The notes under the pieces were generated by a model. The model made no database searches, was not told the DNA's origin, and was given only the letters and a program-made list of their open reading frames with translations. A stretch of 64,000 nt of DNA from Neodiprion pinetum (lineage: Eukaryota > Arthropoda > Insecta > Hymenoptera > Diprionidae), in NCBI RefSeq assembly GCF_021155775.2, contig NC_060232.1, positions 40,528,089 through 40,592,088 of the forward strand, in the 5' to 3' direction. Numbering within the stretch: position 1 is the first letter of the stretch; each line of letters opens with the position of its first letter. Positions 24,370 through 36,636 of this stretch are shown here, in pieces. Both the position numbers and the translations under genes were made by a program.

Positions 24370-26728
24370 AGGAAGGTGTGCGACCCAGGGATTGGGAGCC
24401 CCGGCGACGATCCTTCAAGATCCCCTTCAGGTTGTTGCGGCTCTGTGTCCTCGGGACGTTTCTGCCCGCTTTACTGGTCACTGGTCCGATTTACTTGCGC
24501 TATCACGTGTATTCGGATCAGCTTTATCCCTTGGCCGCGTCTGACCAACGGTTAATCGATGGAAAAGTGTCAACAACTTGGTGCCAGGTTAGTTGAAAAG
24601 AGAGTCTGCAAATGAATAAATAGAAAAATATAGACGCCGATTACGGGCAAAGGTTTTCAGGAGAATATAATTTCATATCTATTAACAGAACGTCTGTGCG
24701 TGTCTATTTTTCTCGACAGACGCAGTTGGTGAAAGTAAACGGAACATTCAATGCTTACCTGCTGGATCAGCAGCCAGAGATCAAGGCGGAAACAGTGCCC
24801 GTGACGATGACGAGGCACTTGGTCCTCGAGGACGACATGAAGGAGTACTGGGGCTTTTATTTGCTCCGAGGCAGCAGCGTCACCGTCTCAACCTGTGTAA
24901 GGTAGTCCGATATTCTTTCAAGGTTACACAAGAACCACACGTACGTGGGTCATTCGCTAGCGTCCGAAGTTTGAGTTGTGATTTTGTGCTGTAACAGATG
25001 GCCAGGTGCTTCGTTGACCATCATTCGGGGTCACAGACACCTTCACGAGTGCGCTTTTATTGGCGATGACAGTAGCGAGGAACTCGAAGAACTCTACGAG
25101 ATCGCCCAAGAACAGGGACTGGTAAATCCATCCGTGCCTGTAAGCTTCATTAATTTTATCCTCCACGGGTAAAAGTCTTTTCAGTCAAGTGTCGTAACAC
25201 CATGCACCGTACTTGTTGAACCTCAAGCAGGTATGAGTGAGAACGATTCAAAAACATTTACCTTGTTTCTTTCGCAGGACGGGCCCAGCAATGAACCTGA
25301 GAAGATGGAGAGGGTGCGAGTGGGGGTCAAGTTCCACGACGAAAGTAGAGTCACGGGCGTTAACCACACGTTACCTGCATCCAGTGGCATTCACCAATTG
25401 TCGAGCCACGAGCTGGACGCGCAGCAAATGCGGAACATTCTCACCCAACTCTTCGCGAAGACCCTGTTGACAAAGAATAAGCAGAAGGAAACGCCCCATC
25501 ATCACTACGAAGGAACGTACAGAGAGTCCTCGAACATCGACAGGCCACCGACTGGGACTCCTGATGATTATGTGAATCTGTTCCATAGTGACGAACTCCC
25601 GGCGACTCAGAGCTACGCGAAGCAGACGACGCCGGCCTCGCCGATACCCACGACGGTAAGGGAGACCGACCAGGAGATGCGGAACACGACAACTGATCCT
25701 GGAATCGACTCGGGCGAAGTATTCAAGGACGTGCTTAGTAAGCTTCGATCTCTGGGGTCGCGGGGAAAAACTGTTCTTCAGGATCTCATGGCGGAGATCG
25801 GACCGGAGAGAGACGCGAGTTCTGAGGGGCTGCGGAGAATGGTTAACGACGCTATTCAGGATGATGGAGATGTCTTGACTGCAGAGGAGCGTAGAAGAAG
25901 AAGAAGAAGGGAAGTCATACTTTCATCACCGCTCAATGCTGAACTAAACGAGGACGACGCGGACGGAGACGCCGCCGTCGAAGAGGTGGGTGACGCGAGG
26001 ATTACCTCCACCTTATAAACACAAATTTGTGTCACGTATGAATTAATTGATTAATTTAACGACGAAGGGGATGTTGAACCCGGACGGCATAGCCGAGGAT
26101 CGTGGCACCGTGAACGAAACAACTATGAACGATAGAAGCAACAGCGAGTTCTGGAGTTCCTTCAGCAGCTCCGAGGAGCGTCTCCTGGAGTGCAATGGTC
26201 TAATTTTGAATCTTCCACTAACGCCTCATCGTCATTGTACCCCGAAGTTCGAGGGTGACCATGTCGCTGCTTCTTTGGCCAACACCGTCACTTACAGGTT
26301 CGGCATTTGCCAATTTGCAAAAATTTTGCTAATTTTTAGGCTCCCTTTTATCCATTGTCGTGTAATAATGTAATGCATTGTATGTACATTGGTGTTTCAG
26401 GGTACCGTCGAACGGTTACTACTTCTTCGTGTTCAATTCCGAGAATGAGATTCAGCCGAACTTTATAAGGATACGTTTCGAGCTGGAGAAAACGTCCTAC
26501 GACACGTCGAATCCGATGCAGTCCTGCAAGAACAGCACCGGCGCCTGTTCCCTGCCCCTCAGTTTCTTCAGCGCCCAGAAGGCGGTCCTGGAATTACCAT
26601 TGACTGGAAATGAGTCACAGTGGAACGAGGAATACGTGGTAGTCTCGACCTGCGAGCCGAGGACGGCCATTTACGTGGTTTGCATAGTCTCCGTGCCTAT
26701 CCTCGTTCTCGTATTCGCTTTTCATTGA
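24370..26728 (+). CDS. Two-pass membrane protein resembling APD1-4 (DUF4792/DUF4793), no RING; 5' end unresolved
   Basis: Supported exons: 24370-24587, 24720-24901, 24998-25139, 25278-25985, 26068-26297 and 26401-26728 (about 602 residues). The first exon opens in phase 1 after TCATTTCAG, so an upstream exon carrying the start is expected. An alternative is the in-frame ATG at 24252. An N-terminal membrane segment (LCVLGTFLPALLVTGPIYL) is followed by a presumed extracytoplasmic region with FNAYLLDQQP, DDMKEYWGFYLLRGSSVTVS and RWPGASLTIIRGHRHLHECA. A long acidic, low-complexity insert with an RRRRRR tract comes next, then a second conserved block (GYYFFVFNSENEIQPNFIRI). A C-terminal membrane segment (IYVVCIVSVPILVLVFAF) ends five or fewer residues before the stop. 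Layout and motifs match insect proteins with APD1-4 N/M domains; plant APDs add a RING finger, absent here. The family call is from memory and function is unknown. The intron at 25986-26067 is short and its acceptor is weak. Confidence 0.7.
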
Positions 26729-29469
26729 ATGCGGAAGAGTTTCTTGATGAGAAACTGCCGGCTGTGTCTTTTGGGCACTGTTGTCGGCGAAAAGAATTTC
26801 TACTCCGAAAAATAGAGAACTCTCGAGGATATTGCGGCAGAAGGAGATGCTACGAGGTGTTCAGAATATACAAGGCTCGGTAGTTCACCGAATGATCTCT
26901 ATACTGCAGCCAAAGAAGAATATCAATTACCGGAAAAATTTACATAACTATACGTTCAGGGATAGATAATATGATTAAATATTGTATCTTTATATCGTAC
27001 TGTGTTTCTGAGCCGCATTGTAACCCGTGTAATGTAAGTGATGCTGCGTTGTGATATTGATTAAGTATATACCGTTACTAATTTTTTACACGATATAATT
27101 AAACCAGGGTTAACTCTTTTGAAATTGGAGCCACTTCATTCACTTTCCACTTTCCACTCGACGCTTTTCAGCGTCTTAAAAACTAATCCTCCGTCGTGTC
27201 CTCGTGCTTAATCCCTTGGATTAATTTTTCATGCTCCCATTCGCATCGGTGATAATACATTGACCCCGTGGCAAGGGCGGCGGGGCCGTGGGCGGAGTGA
27301 GTTTCTTATCAGCACCGAACACTCCCAGCTTACCCTCCTCCCACCCTCCGGGACCGAGGGCTGTAGATTTTTCATCGCCGCTATTTTCCTTCTGCGGTCG
27401 ATAACTCGGGCATGCCGAAAAATTCACTACCCACATGTGACGGATCGTTGGAAATATGTTGCATATGTGCGAACATTGTGTGATATGTGAAAAAATTAAC
27501 AATGCACCGTATTGTTTCAAAGACGATATTATACATTTCCAGAATGCGATGAATGATGAATTTATCAGACGATACAAAGTATCGTTGACAGATTTTCCTA
27601 AGAGAAGTGTTCTGTCCGTTTATTCACAATATCATATTAGGGTGGGGGGAAAAATATAGATAAATCAAAAGATCGAAGAGCCACGATATCGAATTTTTAC
27701 AGAATCGAAAACTTGATTTATAGAATATTTAAATTTGTAAAGTTGAAGTATGGAGAAGTAAAAGGATAGAAAGATCAGGACATAAAATGCCAAACTGTAT
27801 AGAATCGTCAGAATTCCTGGCGATAATGTATAATCGCATATATTGCAGATTCTCGATTTTGCCTTTCTATATTTTGTCGTTCTGTATTTAGACTTTCTAT
27901 ATTTTCAATTTTTTAAACTTGGATTTCCACATTTTTAAATTCTACGTACAAGATTTTCGCATCTGTGGAAATTCGGTATTCCGTTCCTTCTGTAAATCGG
28001 TAATACTTGTTTTTTTCACCCCTACTCTTGTATAACAGATTTTCGAGATACTAACCGGCGCATAGGTAATGAAATTAGCAGAAATCGGTCGAGAGAGTAG
28101 GGCGAGTAGCTATAAGGTGCGTGTTGCTAGGTGTCGCTGGCTGCCGGAGGGCGATAAGGGAAATTGATTTAACCCCCGATGCTACCCGGTATTATTGTAG
28201 GTGCCGCGTGGCGTGGTGGCGGTGGAGGTGGTGGTTGACGTTCATGGGACACTGCGTGATTCCAGCTGGAGGCACGCCTCTCTTGCCTTTTGGCACACCC
28301 TCTCTAATCTCTGATCTCTATACCCACCCCCGTGCACAACAAACACGAGTGCAGTAACACACGAGTGTGGGTGCCGCGAGGCAACACCTCTTTACACTGT
28401 GCCGATTCAATCGCGGCGCCATTCTGAACTCCTCTACAACAAAGGGTCCGCTCTTATAACGGGCTCATAAGTTACCTCGTAGTTCGTACCGCCTAATTTC
28501 GTCATTGACGATGAGCAGAGATTCGAATTTAAAACTACTGACCAATTGATACAATCCGTATCACTCAACCATTTCCCGAGGGTATCGTTCCGAAAATCCA
28601 AGTTCTGTACCAAGTGAATTAAATATCGTCTGCAGTGTCATCATCGCAGTACGTAATTAATACTCATTCAGCCCAATGGTGTCAAGTTCTTGGAAGTACT
28701 ACGAAAACGGTTCAGTTCAAACGTACAAATTTTTGACCGTGTACGTTCCACACTCGTCGGATATTCTTTTTGGGCCTAGGTCAAAATGCTTTTGACTAAT
28801 CGCTGGATAAGTATGAAAATTGATTCAACGGCACGTCCGAACTAAACCGCAGGGCAACCACTGTAACAGACCTGTGGGAAACCGCTACACCAGCTTCCCT
28901 TGTCGCGTGTCCCTGCGACCGGTTTTTGCGTTACGTTATACACTCGTAGAGTTGGAAATGTGGATATTAAAAGTGTAACGCTGCACTTACCGCAGCTTAT
29001 CACTTTTCAGGTTCTAGAATTTCCACTAGATGAAATTGCACGATGGTAAAAAAGGCGAGGTATAATAATGGAAGTAATATTGCAGAAGTATTTCTATACC
29101 CTTTGTCGAAACGCGAGGATCGTAATGGTTACGGTACGATTACGGGCGAAGAATCGACGGGGTATTTTATTATCCTCTTTATCCTGCGCCACAAATTCAT
29201 GAGGATATTATTATACTTTTTTAGGCACGTGTCAGGTTCGAGGGGCGACGAGCCTAGCGTGCGGTGTAAAAGGAATCGGGCACATATTACACCAACGCTT
29301 TACGAAATTGGGGGTAATTTATCCCCATCCAGTCGTCGAACGATATAGAGACGGTTTAACGCCGACAATTTTCCGCTTCGAAGTCGTTACCACCACCGGT
29401 GGCTTTGGCCAGTAACACAACAATTGTCAGCTGAGCGTGTTGCACAAAAATTCAATTCCGATAACATAA
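26729..29469. other. Intergenic interval between APD-like and gustatory receptor genes
   Basis: Holds the 3' end of the APD-like gene, the foldback element at 27640-28022 and a G/T-rich stretch (GTGGCGTGGTGGCGGTGGAG near 28206-28225) in otherwise AT-rich DNA. Short open frames (for example 28121-28357, 29043-29348) look non-coding. The last few hundred bases presumably carry the receptor promoter. Confidence 0.55.
27640..28022. mobile_element. 383 bp foldback MITE with TA target-site duplication
   Basis: The ends read GGGTGGGGGGAAAAA at 27640 and TTTTTTTCACCCC at 28022, an imperfect terminal inverted repeat. Each is flanked by TA (27638-27639 and 28023-28024). The interior is itself a long imperfect palindrome: CGAATTTTTACAGAATCGAA near 27690 pairs with the complement of the CGCATCTGTGGAAATTCG segment near 27957, and several AT-rich blocks pair towards the centre. 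There is no coding capacity. The TA duplication and structure suggest a non-autonomous Tc1/mariner-type MITE; superfamily is inference. Confidence 0.6.
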
Positions 29470-32400
29470 ATGAAGTCCCGTCTCTCACATGTCGGATATT
29501 GGCTCTTTCATATTGCAGGAATTTTCCCCGTCAGATTGAAAAGCGCCAAAATGAGGTCACCATCGTTTTCCGACAACCGAAAAGTTTCTTGGACTCCATG
29601 GACAAGCAGCAGGCGCGTTATTCCAATCGGGCTGATCCAGATTCTTTTGATCTCAGCCACATTTATCCAACGGATGTCCAGGTTGCCATTCCGTACACAA
29701 GATAATTGTAGCAAACCATGTGTTTCTCGGTAAAAAATGCTCAATGACTGCGTCAAGTTGTAAACTACTCACATGTTGATTGGCTATTTCAGCCCGTACG
29801 ATGGTGGATTCAATTTGGATCGAAACAGTCTCCATTATATATCCAGCATGGTGACCTTCGCGGGAAATATTAGTGTGCCGATCTGTCTAATCCAGACTGC
29901 GATTCTGTATCGAGGGAAGATAGAACAACTCTTGAACAGCCTTTCATCGTTGTATTTCAACGTTTTCAGGCACACCGATTATCCGGAAACGCAGAAGTTT
30001 GGTTACATCATTGCCTACGCTGTACTTACCCTCGTTGTAGAGTTTCCTGGTTTCCTATTGACCACTTCCTGGAAGTTGAGGTATGTTTCGCACCACGTAG
30101 ACTTGAAAATAGTAGATAAAAAACCGATCCATATTTATCACCACAAGTGGTTGAAGATTAGGATATCATTGTGAACACTTTGACGTTAACTATTGTCAAT
30201 TTCTGTTCGATGCTCGACAGTTTTTTTCTGGACTTATTCTGGGCATTACCTTCAAAGTTTACGATTGCGTACGTTGAGATCGTGTTGGCCATAGTTCTCA
30301 TTCATCTCCAGGTAATTTGAACGTTACAATGTGGTTTGCTTTTTCACTTTATCGTGCAATACCGTAGTTCTCTTATGCTTTATGTAACGACGCAAGACTT
30401 CGGTGGCTGGATTAAACCGCAAAGTGAAGGAGCAGTTTTCCGGTGTAAATGAGTGTGATTGGAAGTGTTGGAAGTCTGCTCCTGGATCGAAAGACCAGCG
30501 GGTCGACGATAGTTTCCAGCTGAACGGAAGGCTTTGTCTGGAAGAATTCCGTCTCACCTACAGAACCGTTGCGAAAATAGTAGATCAGGTAAATTTGGTC
30601 TACGGATTCTCATGTCTGCTGATAGTCACCTTGTATCAGATGACCTGCCTCTTCGCCGTGTTTGGTAGCATGACCCTGTTCTTCGTAGACCGGGTTGATA
30701 AACCCTCGTTCAGCTATCGTTTGGCGATCAATCTGGAGTTAGAATGGATCTGGTGTCTTGTCAGAATGGCCGTGCTTTTTCATAGCTTCGAAATTGTCGT
30801 CAGGGAGGTACGTAATTTTACATGAATTACAAAAAAAGAACCATCTGATTATCCGAATGCAGCCTTTCTCCAGTTGCATGTGTCCTCGGTGACGGATTGG
30901 TTTTTACTATTGTTCGGTTGCGGAAGAGCCAACTCGCCACATGATTTGACGCTCGTTCTAAGACAAAAAAATTCCAAACACGATTTACCTGAAGTGAACG
31001 CTAAATTTTCGTATTTAGTAAAAAAAAAAAAAAAAAATGTATCAACCGAGAAAAGACAAAGCTGGTAATCGCTAATATGCGTTAGCTTTTATTCCTGCAC
31101 TGTGTTTAAGTTAAAAAATGCCTTGCTGAGAGGTCAAGATTTAGAACTTCAATTGCAAAAAGATTTCAAATAAAGAAACTTGTTGAGATGAAGACCTGTT
31201 GCACAAAAATAAGGCTGCACTGGATAGAAGATTATTACATGTCCAGTTGCACGAGAAGGTTTTTTAGAATCGTTCTGGTAAAAGGATCTTCTAGAACTGA
31301 TTCAATTTTTGCCGATCAAGGTTCCTGTTCTATAACTCGAAGAATCTATCGAACTCTCTGATTGGTTGTTTCCTATTTCAAGGAAGCCGGACCAACGACG
31401 AAATTGTATAAATGTAAAAAATATTTCAGGCTTTCTTATTCCCCCTTTTTATTCCTGCTCGCTGGATCTAGTGGTGGTGGGTCGGCAACGTCCACCCCAG
31501 CTTTTCCCACGGGCCTAGGTAAAATTTCCTCCTTTGTCTTTCGAATGTATGAACAAGCCCATTTTATTATCGCGGCATTCTACCCAAAATAGATACCGTT
31601 TGATCGATGGTTTTATAACGCTGCACGTGCAGTTTCTGCAATCTCGAAAGTATCGTAAAATATTTTCGGGCACTTTCTTTTTTTTGCAAAAATATTTGTT
31701 CCTATACCTGAGATAAAAAATGTCTCTGGTGCACACGTGCACGTAAGCTTGTTTGGGATTATTTTATCTTAAGATTAGAAAGTAAGTAAACTTTTGAAAA
31801 ATAAAAATATCAGAGTTTTTCGAATGCGGGAAATAAAATTATAAAAAATTATGAGTACATGCAGGTTTGGCGTAAAAAGGAAACAATGACTTTAAACGAA
31901 ATAAAAAATGGTATTCAGAACCTTGTACGTATATAAAATGTCTAGTATTTAGGGGCAGCAGTCATCCTGGATGTGGCACTCTATTGTTATTATCAATATC
32001 AGATCAATGTTGCAATAAGTTTTTTTCTAATCGCATAATGAAATTGAGTTCCGAGATTCAAGAAGAGATGAGCAGAATCCTTTCAATGGCTTTTCAAAGT
32101 ATTGAAAACAATTCCGTTCGTTCGGAACAAAGGGCACCACCGGCTGTGAGAAGATTATCAATGTACTCCTTAAATGAGACAATAAAATAAAAAGCCACAC
32201 CCCGCGGCCTAATCCTTCGCGTAGCAATACTACCTTGCAGCAACAGCTTTGTAAATTTTACAGACCAATAAAAAATCATTTTCATTCAAAATCATTGAAA
32301 ATATCTGAAATTCTTTATTTCAGCTTGAAGTGACAAGATTTTACGTCGCATCAATAGACGCGTCAAAAATCGACCCGGAGTCAAAGGTTGAGGTTGGTGA

Positions 32401-32718
32401 TTCAAGATTTAATGACGTATAAATATTTTTGAGTTAGTCTCAGATGTTGACCACAGGTGTTACGGATAGTACTTTACTTTTGAAGCTACTGGAGTTTCTC
32501 GATGAAATTAACAGCAGCAGAATTTGTTTCACGGCGAGTAATGTATTTTTCATGGATTATCCAAACTTCTACTCGGTAAGACGTTTTTAGAGATTCAACG
32601 AAGTACTGAGCGGTAATTCAACTCCAACATTTTTTTGACAAAATGTGATTTTCAGATCCTGAACGCCACTGTCATCTACATGATTATCGTTATTCAGTAT
32701 TTGTCTGTTTGGTCTTAA
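29470..32718 (+). CDS. Insect gustatory receptor (GR family), seven exons
   Basis: Proposed exons: 29470-29729, 29793-30096, 30162-30311, 30397-30807, 32324-32386, 32444-32575 and 32656-32718. All phases close, giving 460 residues, normal for insect GRs. Start MKSRLSHVGYWLFHIAGIFP resembles GR N-termini, followed by a membrane segment (RVIPIGLIQILLISATFIQ). Further hydrophobic segments include YIIAYAVLTLVVEFPGFLL, YVEIVLAIVLIHLQ and CLLIVTLYQMTCLFAVFGSM. The C-terminus has the GR signature region FTASNVFFMDY, then ATVIYMIIVIQY, a variant of TYhhhhhQF. The last introns are in phase 0, as is typical of insect GR genes. Role by family: ligand-gated cation channel in gustatory neurons; ligand unknown. 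Exon 2/3 uses a weaker donor (CAC|GTAGAC) to stay in frame, and the 21-codon exon at 32324 is the least certain, so minor misassignment or partial decay cannot be excluded. Confidence 0.75.
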
Positions 32719-35700
32719 AAGAATAACATAGAATCCAACATAATAAAACCCATTTAATGGCAATCAAATGTTTGACACCAGTATTTTATCTTACTTACCA
32801 CGTTATCTGACTTCCTCTCAAAGCTTATACCAATAAGGCTGTACGTATAATTACTCCCAGCTGTTGATAACCCATTGAATTCTATATATTATTCACCTTG
32901 ACAAAAGATACAAGTATATACGTCGTTGGAACTGTCAGGAGTTATCTGTATCTTGTTGTCTTTCGAAACAGGAAATATTTCCCAGAGGGGGTGCCACTCT
33001 CTAATCTGTTTATCTCGTTGAGAAGCAACAACTGCAGCGGACTTGAAAGTTTGAAATCGTTTTGAACCACGCCCATCGGCCAGTCTCGTCAGCCCCCAGG
33101 AGTTGAAAAACATGCTTCAAATTTACGGTCAGTGCGTCTGTTTACACTGTCGATTGTTTCTCAAGTAACAAAAATAGTCTGCAAGTTTTGTTATGCAGAG
33201 AATTTCGCGATGATTTTCATTCGTATCTCACAAATGCAAAGATAAAAATATTTTAATAATAAGAGGGGAACGAGTAAAAAACGGAAAACCATGAGAGACG
33301 CACCAATTATTACAATCGTTGATACAGCAAAAATGCCTTCCAACGCCTCGAGGCTCCCACGCAGATTGGCGGGTATAGATCACGGCGTAATGACGCTCCA
33401 ATGAGCCCGATCGTGATAATTTCATCGGGATGATCCCTAGGAAAAACCGTATGTACCCTACCGACCCTCGAAACTGTCACAATACACACGTGCCTGGTAT
33501 GTCTCTCCGCATACAAGCTAGTCCGATGCCACTTGACTGCAGGGGGTCGCCAATAAGCCGCCCCCCGCCTGAAAGGGCTGCCTTGTTCCCTTCTTTTTGT
33601 CTCCGTTAAATCAACCATCGTCTCCCACAAACTCCGCGGTTGGCAGTCCCTTGGCGAGCTAATTTGACTTTGATTGGCTGGGAAAGACGGTGAAAATATA
33701 TTTCGGAATAAAAATGACGCGCTGTGATTACGCCGGGGTGCGTATGGTAAAATTTTTTTTATTTATTTACCTACTCATGAGAATTCGATCGTACGTAAGA
33801 GGTGGCAAAACTTTTTGACAATATCGAAAGCACTTTTCGCTCTAGCAATGAAAAGCAATGAAATGGTAATATTTTATTATTTCATTGGATTCGGAGAGAC
33901 TATTTTTCCGCTTCTATTCATGTCATCCGTTGACATGATTCGTGGACAATAATCTTTGTACGTATTTATAGATACTTATCAACTTGTCTGCGGAATGTTA
34001 TTTATCTGCGGAATGATATCAAGTTGTTACGTATGTAACTTCCTCGTATGATTACGTATACAACGCGCTGCATACAACAGGATGAGAAACATTAGCATCG
34101 ATGGTGATGAAACGCTGGAAAGAGTGCGGGGTAAAAAAATAAATGAAGAATGTAAATTGGAGTACGAGCAATAATTACTGCAGTGCCTGCGGGCATAAAA
34201 TATTGCGTTTTATACCGTCCTCAGAATAAACGCGCTTGACATCGTCACCTGCAACAACATTCCGGGACCACCATGAAAAGGAATGTGAAATTTCGTTCCA
34301 ACAATGGAACACGCTCATTCGTAATGTCTCGACCTAGTCGCTATATATCGTAAGATAATGAGTATCGTGGGGATTCACGCGGATGTTATTATACACAATA
34401 TTTTATGTCACAAAGCTCTCGATAGCAAAATCCACATCATCGCGATGTCTCGATTAGTTTTCAAGCTTTTACTGGTGAAATATCCATTGTACTGTATACC
34501 CAAACGAATAACCGTGATTCGGTAAGAAACATTTTCGCGTGTTTGTCGAATCGTAGTTTTAAATTGGTATAGAAGCCTTTTTCGCTTTTTAGCGTTCTTA
34601 AACCTCATCTGCTCACATTCATTTGTAAGGCTGATACAGTCGGCTGAAAATGGCCACGCATACGATTCTCGTACGACAACACCGCCATTTGTGATCGAAG
34701 AAAAAAACCCTTTGTCTGGAATTACGATCGCGAAATGTCACGTTTACTTTTTCAAAAAACTCCATTTTTTCACCGAGTACAACGGCCACTCCGAAAATCC
34801 CTCGGTGTTTTCGGATTCCTGACGAACGGGTATTGCTTGAAAGATTATTTCGCGGTCCCGTTCCGTTGAAATTCGCCGTTTTATCATCCGCGAGGCCTTA
34901 TCGGGTCGAGGAGAGACCAGAAAAGCGTCTAGTCACCAGAGTACCGGATGGTGATTCCGGCGGGACGAATGGCGCTGGACCACGAAGCGGCCACGGCGCA
35001 AGGATCAGGCGCGGCTCCACCCACGTGATGACATAGGGAGTCCCCAGCACCCGCCCCGGCTCGCTAATTTTTCCATCTGTGTCAGGGTGCAGCCGCGCCA
35101 TAGCTTCAGTAAAATTGCAGCAGCTATACGACTCGGAGGTGTACGATTCTGCTTCCGCAGATGTCGAACGAAGGTGCTCGGCGTCTTCTTCCGCATCAGC
35201 GGTCAGATGCAGAGCGACGATATTCCATCGCTTCCTCTCGCGCTGTGTACAAACATTTTTTTCGTCTGGTTCTCTTCTAGAGGTGAATTTAGTGAGCTGT
35301 TATCGCGTTAATCTCACTTCGACGCTACTCCAACTTTATTGTGTATACGGGTAGCGGTTTATCATTCTCGCATAACCGAGGATCGAATAGAAGGAGATCA
35401 TGGTAAGGACTAGAGCAACGTAACTTTGACTATTCGGAAACTTATCGCGATGCTGGTACCGAAGTGAGTGACAACTTTCATTTTTTATGGACTGGTGCAG
35501 TGGCCGAAGAGAAATTTCTAGTCCTCGATTACCGTCGCGAGAACTTCGATCGAACATTTTTTAGATTTTGAATACTTTGACATCTTGTCATTTACAAGCG
35601 ACGAAAATGCGGTATCACGTATAAATAACACAGGTTTATGTTAAAATTTTGAAACTCAACACGGAACATTTCAACACATACCCAACTGCATTTCGTTAAT

Positions 35701-36636
35701 TAATTTCACTATAAAATACATAATTGAGTAAATAAAGTAAGCAAATAAATGCTTGGATCCAGCTAGTTTTTTTTTTTTCGACTTTCGACGATTCGACGAT
35801 TGCGCTGAATGCGTGTTGTGCAGAACGGGTATTGTGTTGAGATGTTTTGTGTAGAAAACACAGTACGTTGAATTTCTGTGTTCAGTTTGCTGATATGTAA
35901 TCAAAAATGCAACGGCTCATCATGTGAATGTTTGCCGGTGAACATTGATAAACAAGCGTCTAACACTTGTATTCAGGACCGATTATTCTTTTGGCATTTT
36001 TATGTAAAATGTTTTGTATGAATTTGGCACTAGAATTAATTAAACAGTTGGAGATCAGAGATAAAATACTGCTGTACGTGATGATCTGGCTTTATTTGTG
36101 CAATTGCTCCAAATTTTACTCTATCTATGGATCATCATTTATTGTAGCAGTAAAAAAAACATTACTATGTCGAAAATCGTTGATGCAGGTTCAATGGGCC
36201 AATTTTACCGGTATATCGCTTAAGGAAAAAATTGACAAGCATATTTTTTGCAGATCATTTTTTGTCGGCAGTATGTTTTTTTATCTGATACAATGTAAAT
36301 AGGAAATATTATTAACGCATTGAGTGATAACAAAGAAAACCGTCGTGCGGGAATAGTTAAGAATCAGGGACGAAACCATGCATATAATCGTACAGGAATT
36401 AATGTGCTCAATAATTATTTTGAAAAACTGTGCAATTTTATATCCATATCAAAGGTCATTAGCGGAAACAAGGAGTTCAATGAAATTGATATCGAACGAT
36501 TTCTGTTGTAATTTCATGTTACTTCTCCGGAACTTCCGATAAAGTACTTCCCAAAGGGTTCGAGGAATGATCGATAATCTCGTTTCGACCCACGTACGAT
36601 ACGCTGTTTATCCGGTGACTGCCGCTGTTTCAGCCG
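32719..36636. other. Intergenic and probable 5' region of HLH3B
   Basis: No convincing coding exon. The segment 34830-35240 is clearly more GC- and CpG-rich than its surroundings, contains a CACGTG E-box near 35020, and could be a promoter or untranslated exon of the downstream bHLH gene. The open frame at 35967-36302 is hydrophobic but AT-driven and unrecognisable. An acceptor (GCTGTTTCAG) ends at 36633, three bases before the HLH3B ATG, implying a noncoding exon somewhere upstream. Confidence 0.5.
34830..35240. promoter_or_regulatory. GC/CpG-rich segment, possible HLH3B promoter
   Basis: Within AT-rich DNA this stretch is rich in CG dinucleotides and GC-rich words (GGCGCTGGACCACGAAGCGG and neighbours). 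HLH3B, 1.4 kb downstream on the plus strand, needs an upstream leader exon because its ATG exon follows a splice acceptor. The assignment is positional inference only. Confidence 0.3.
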
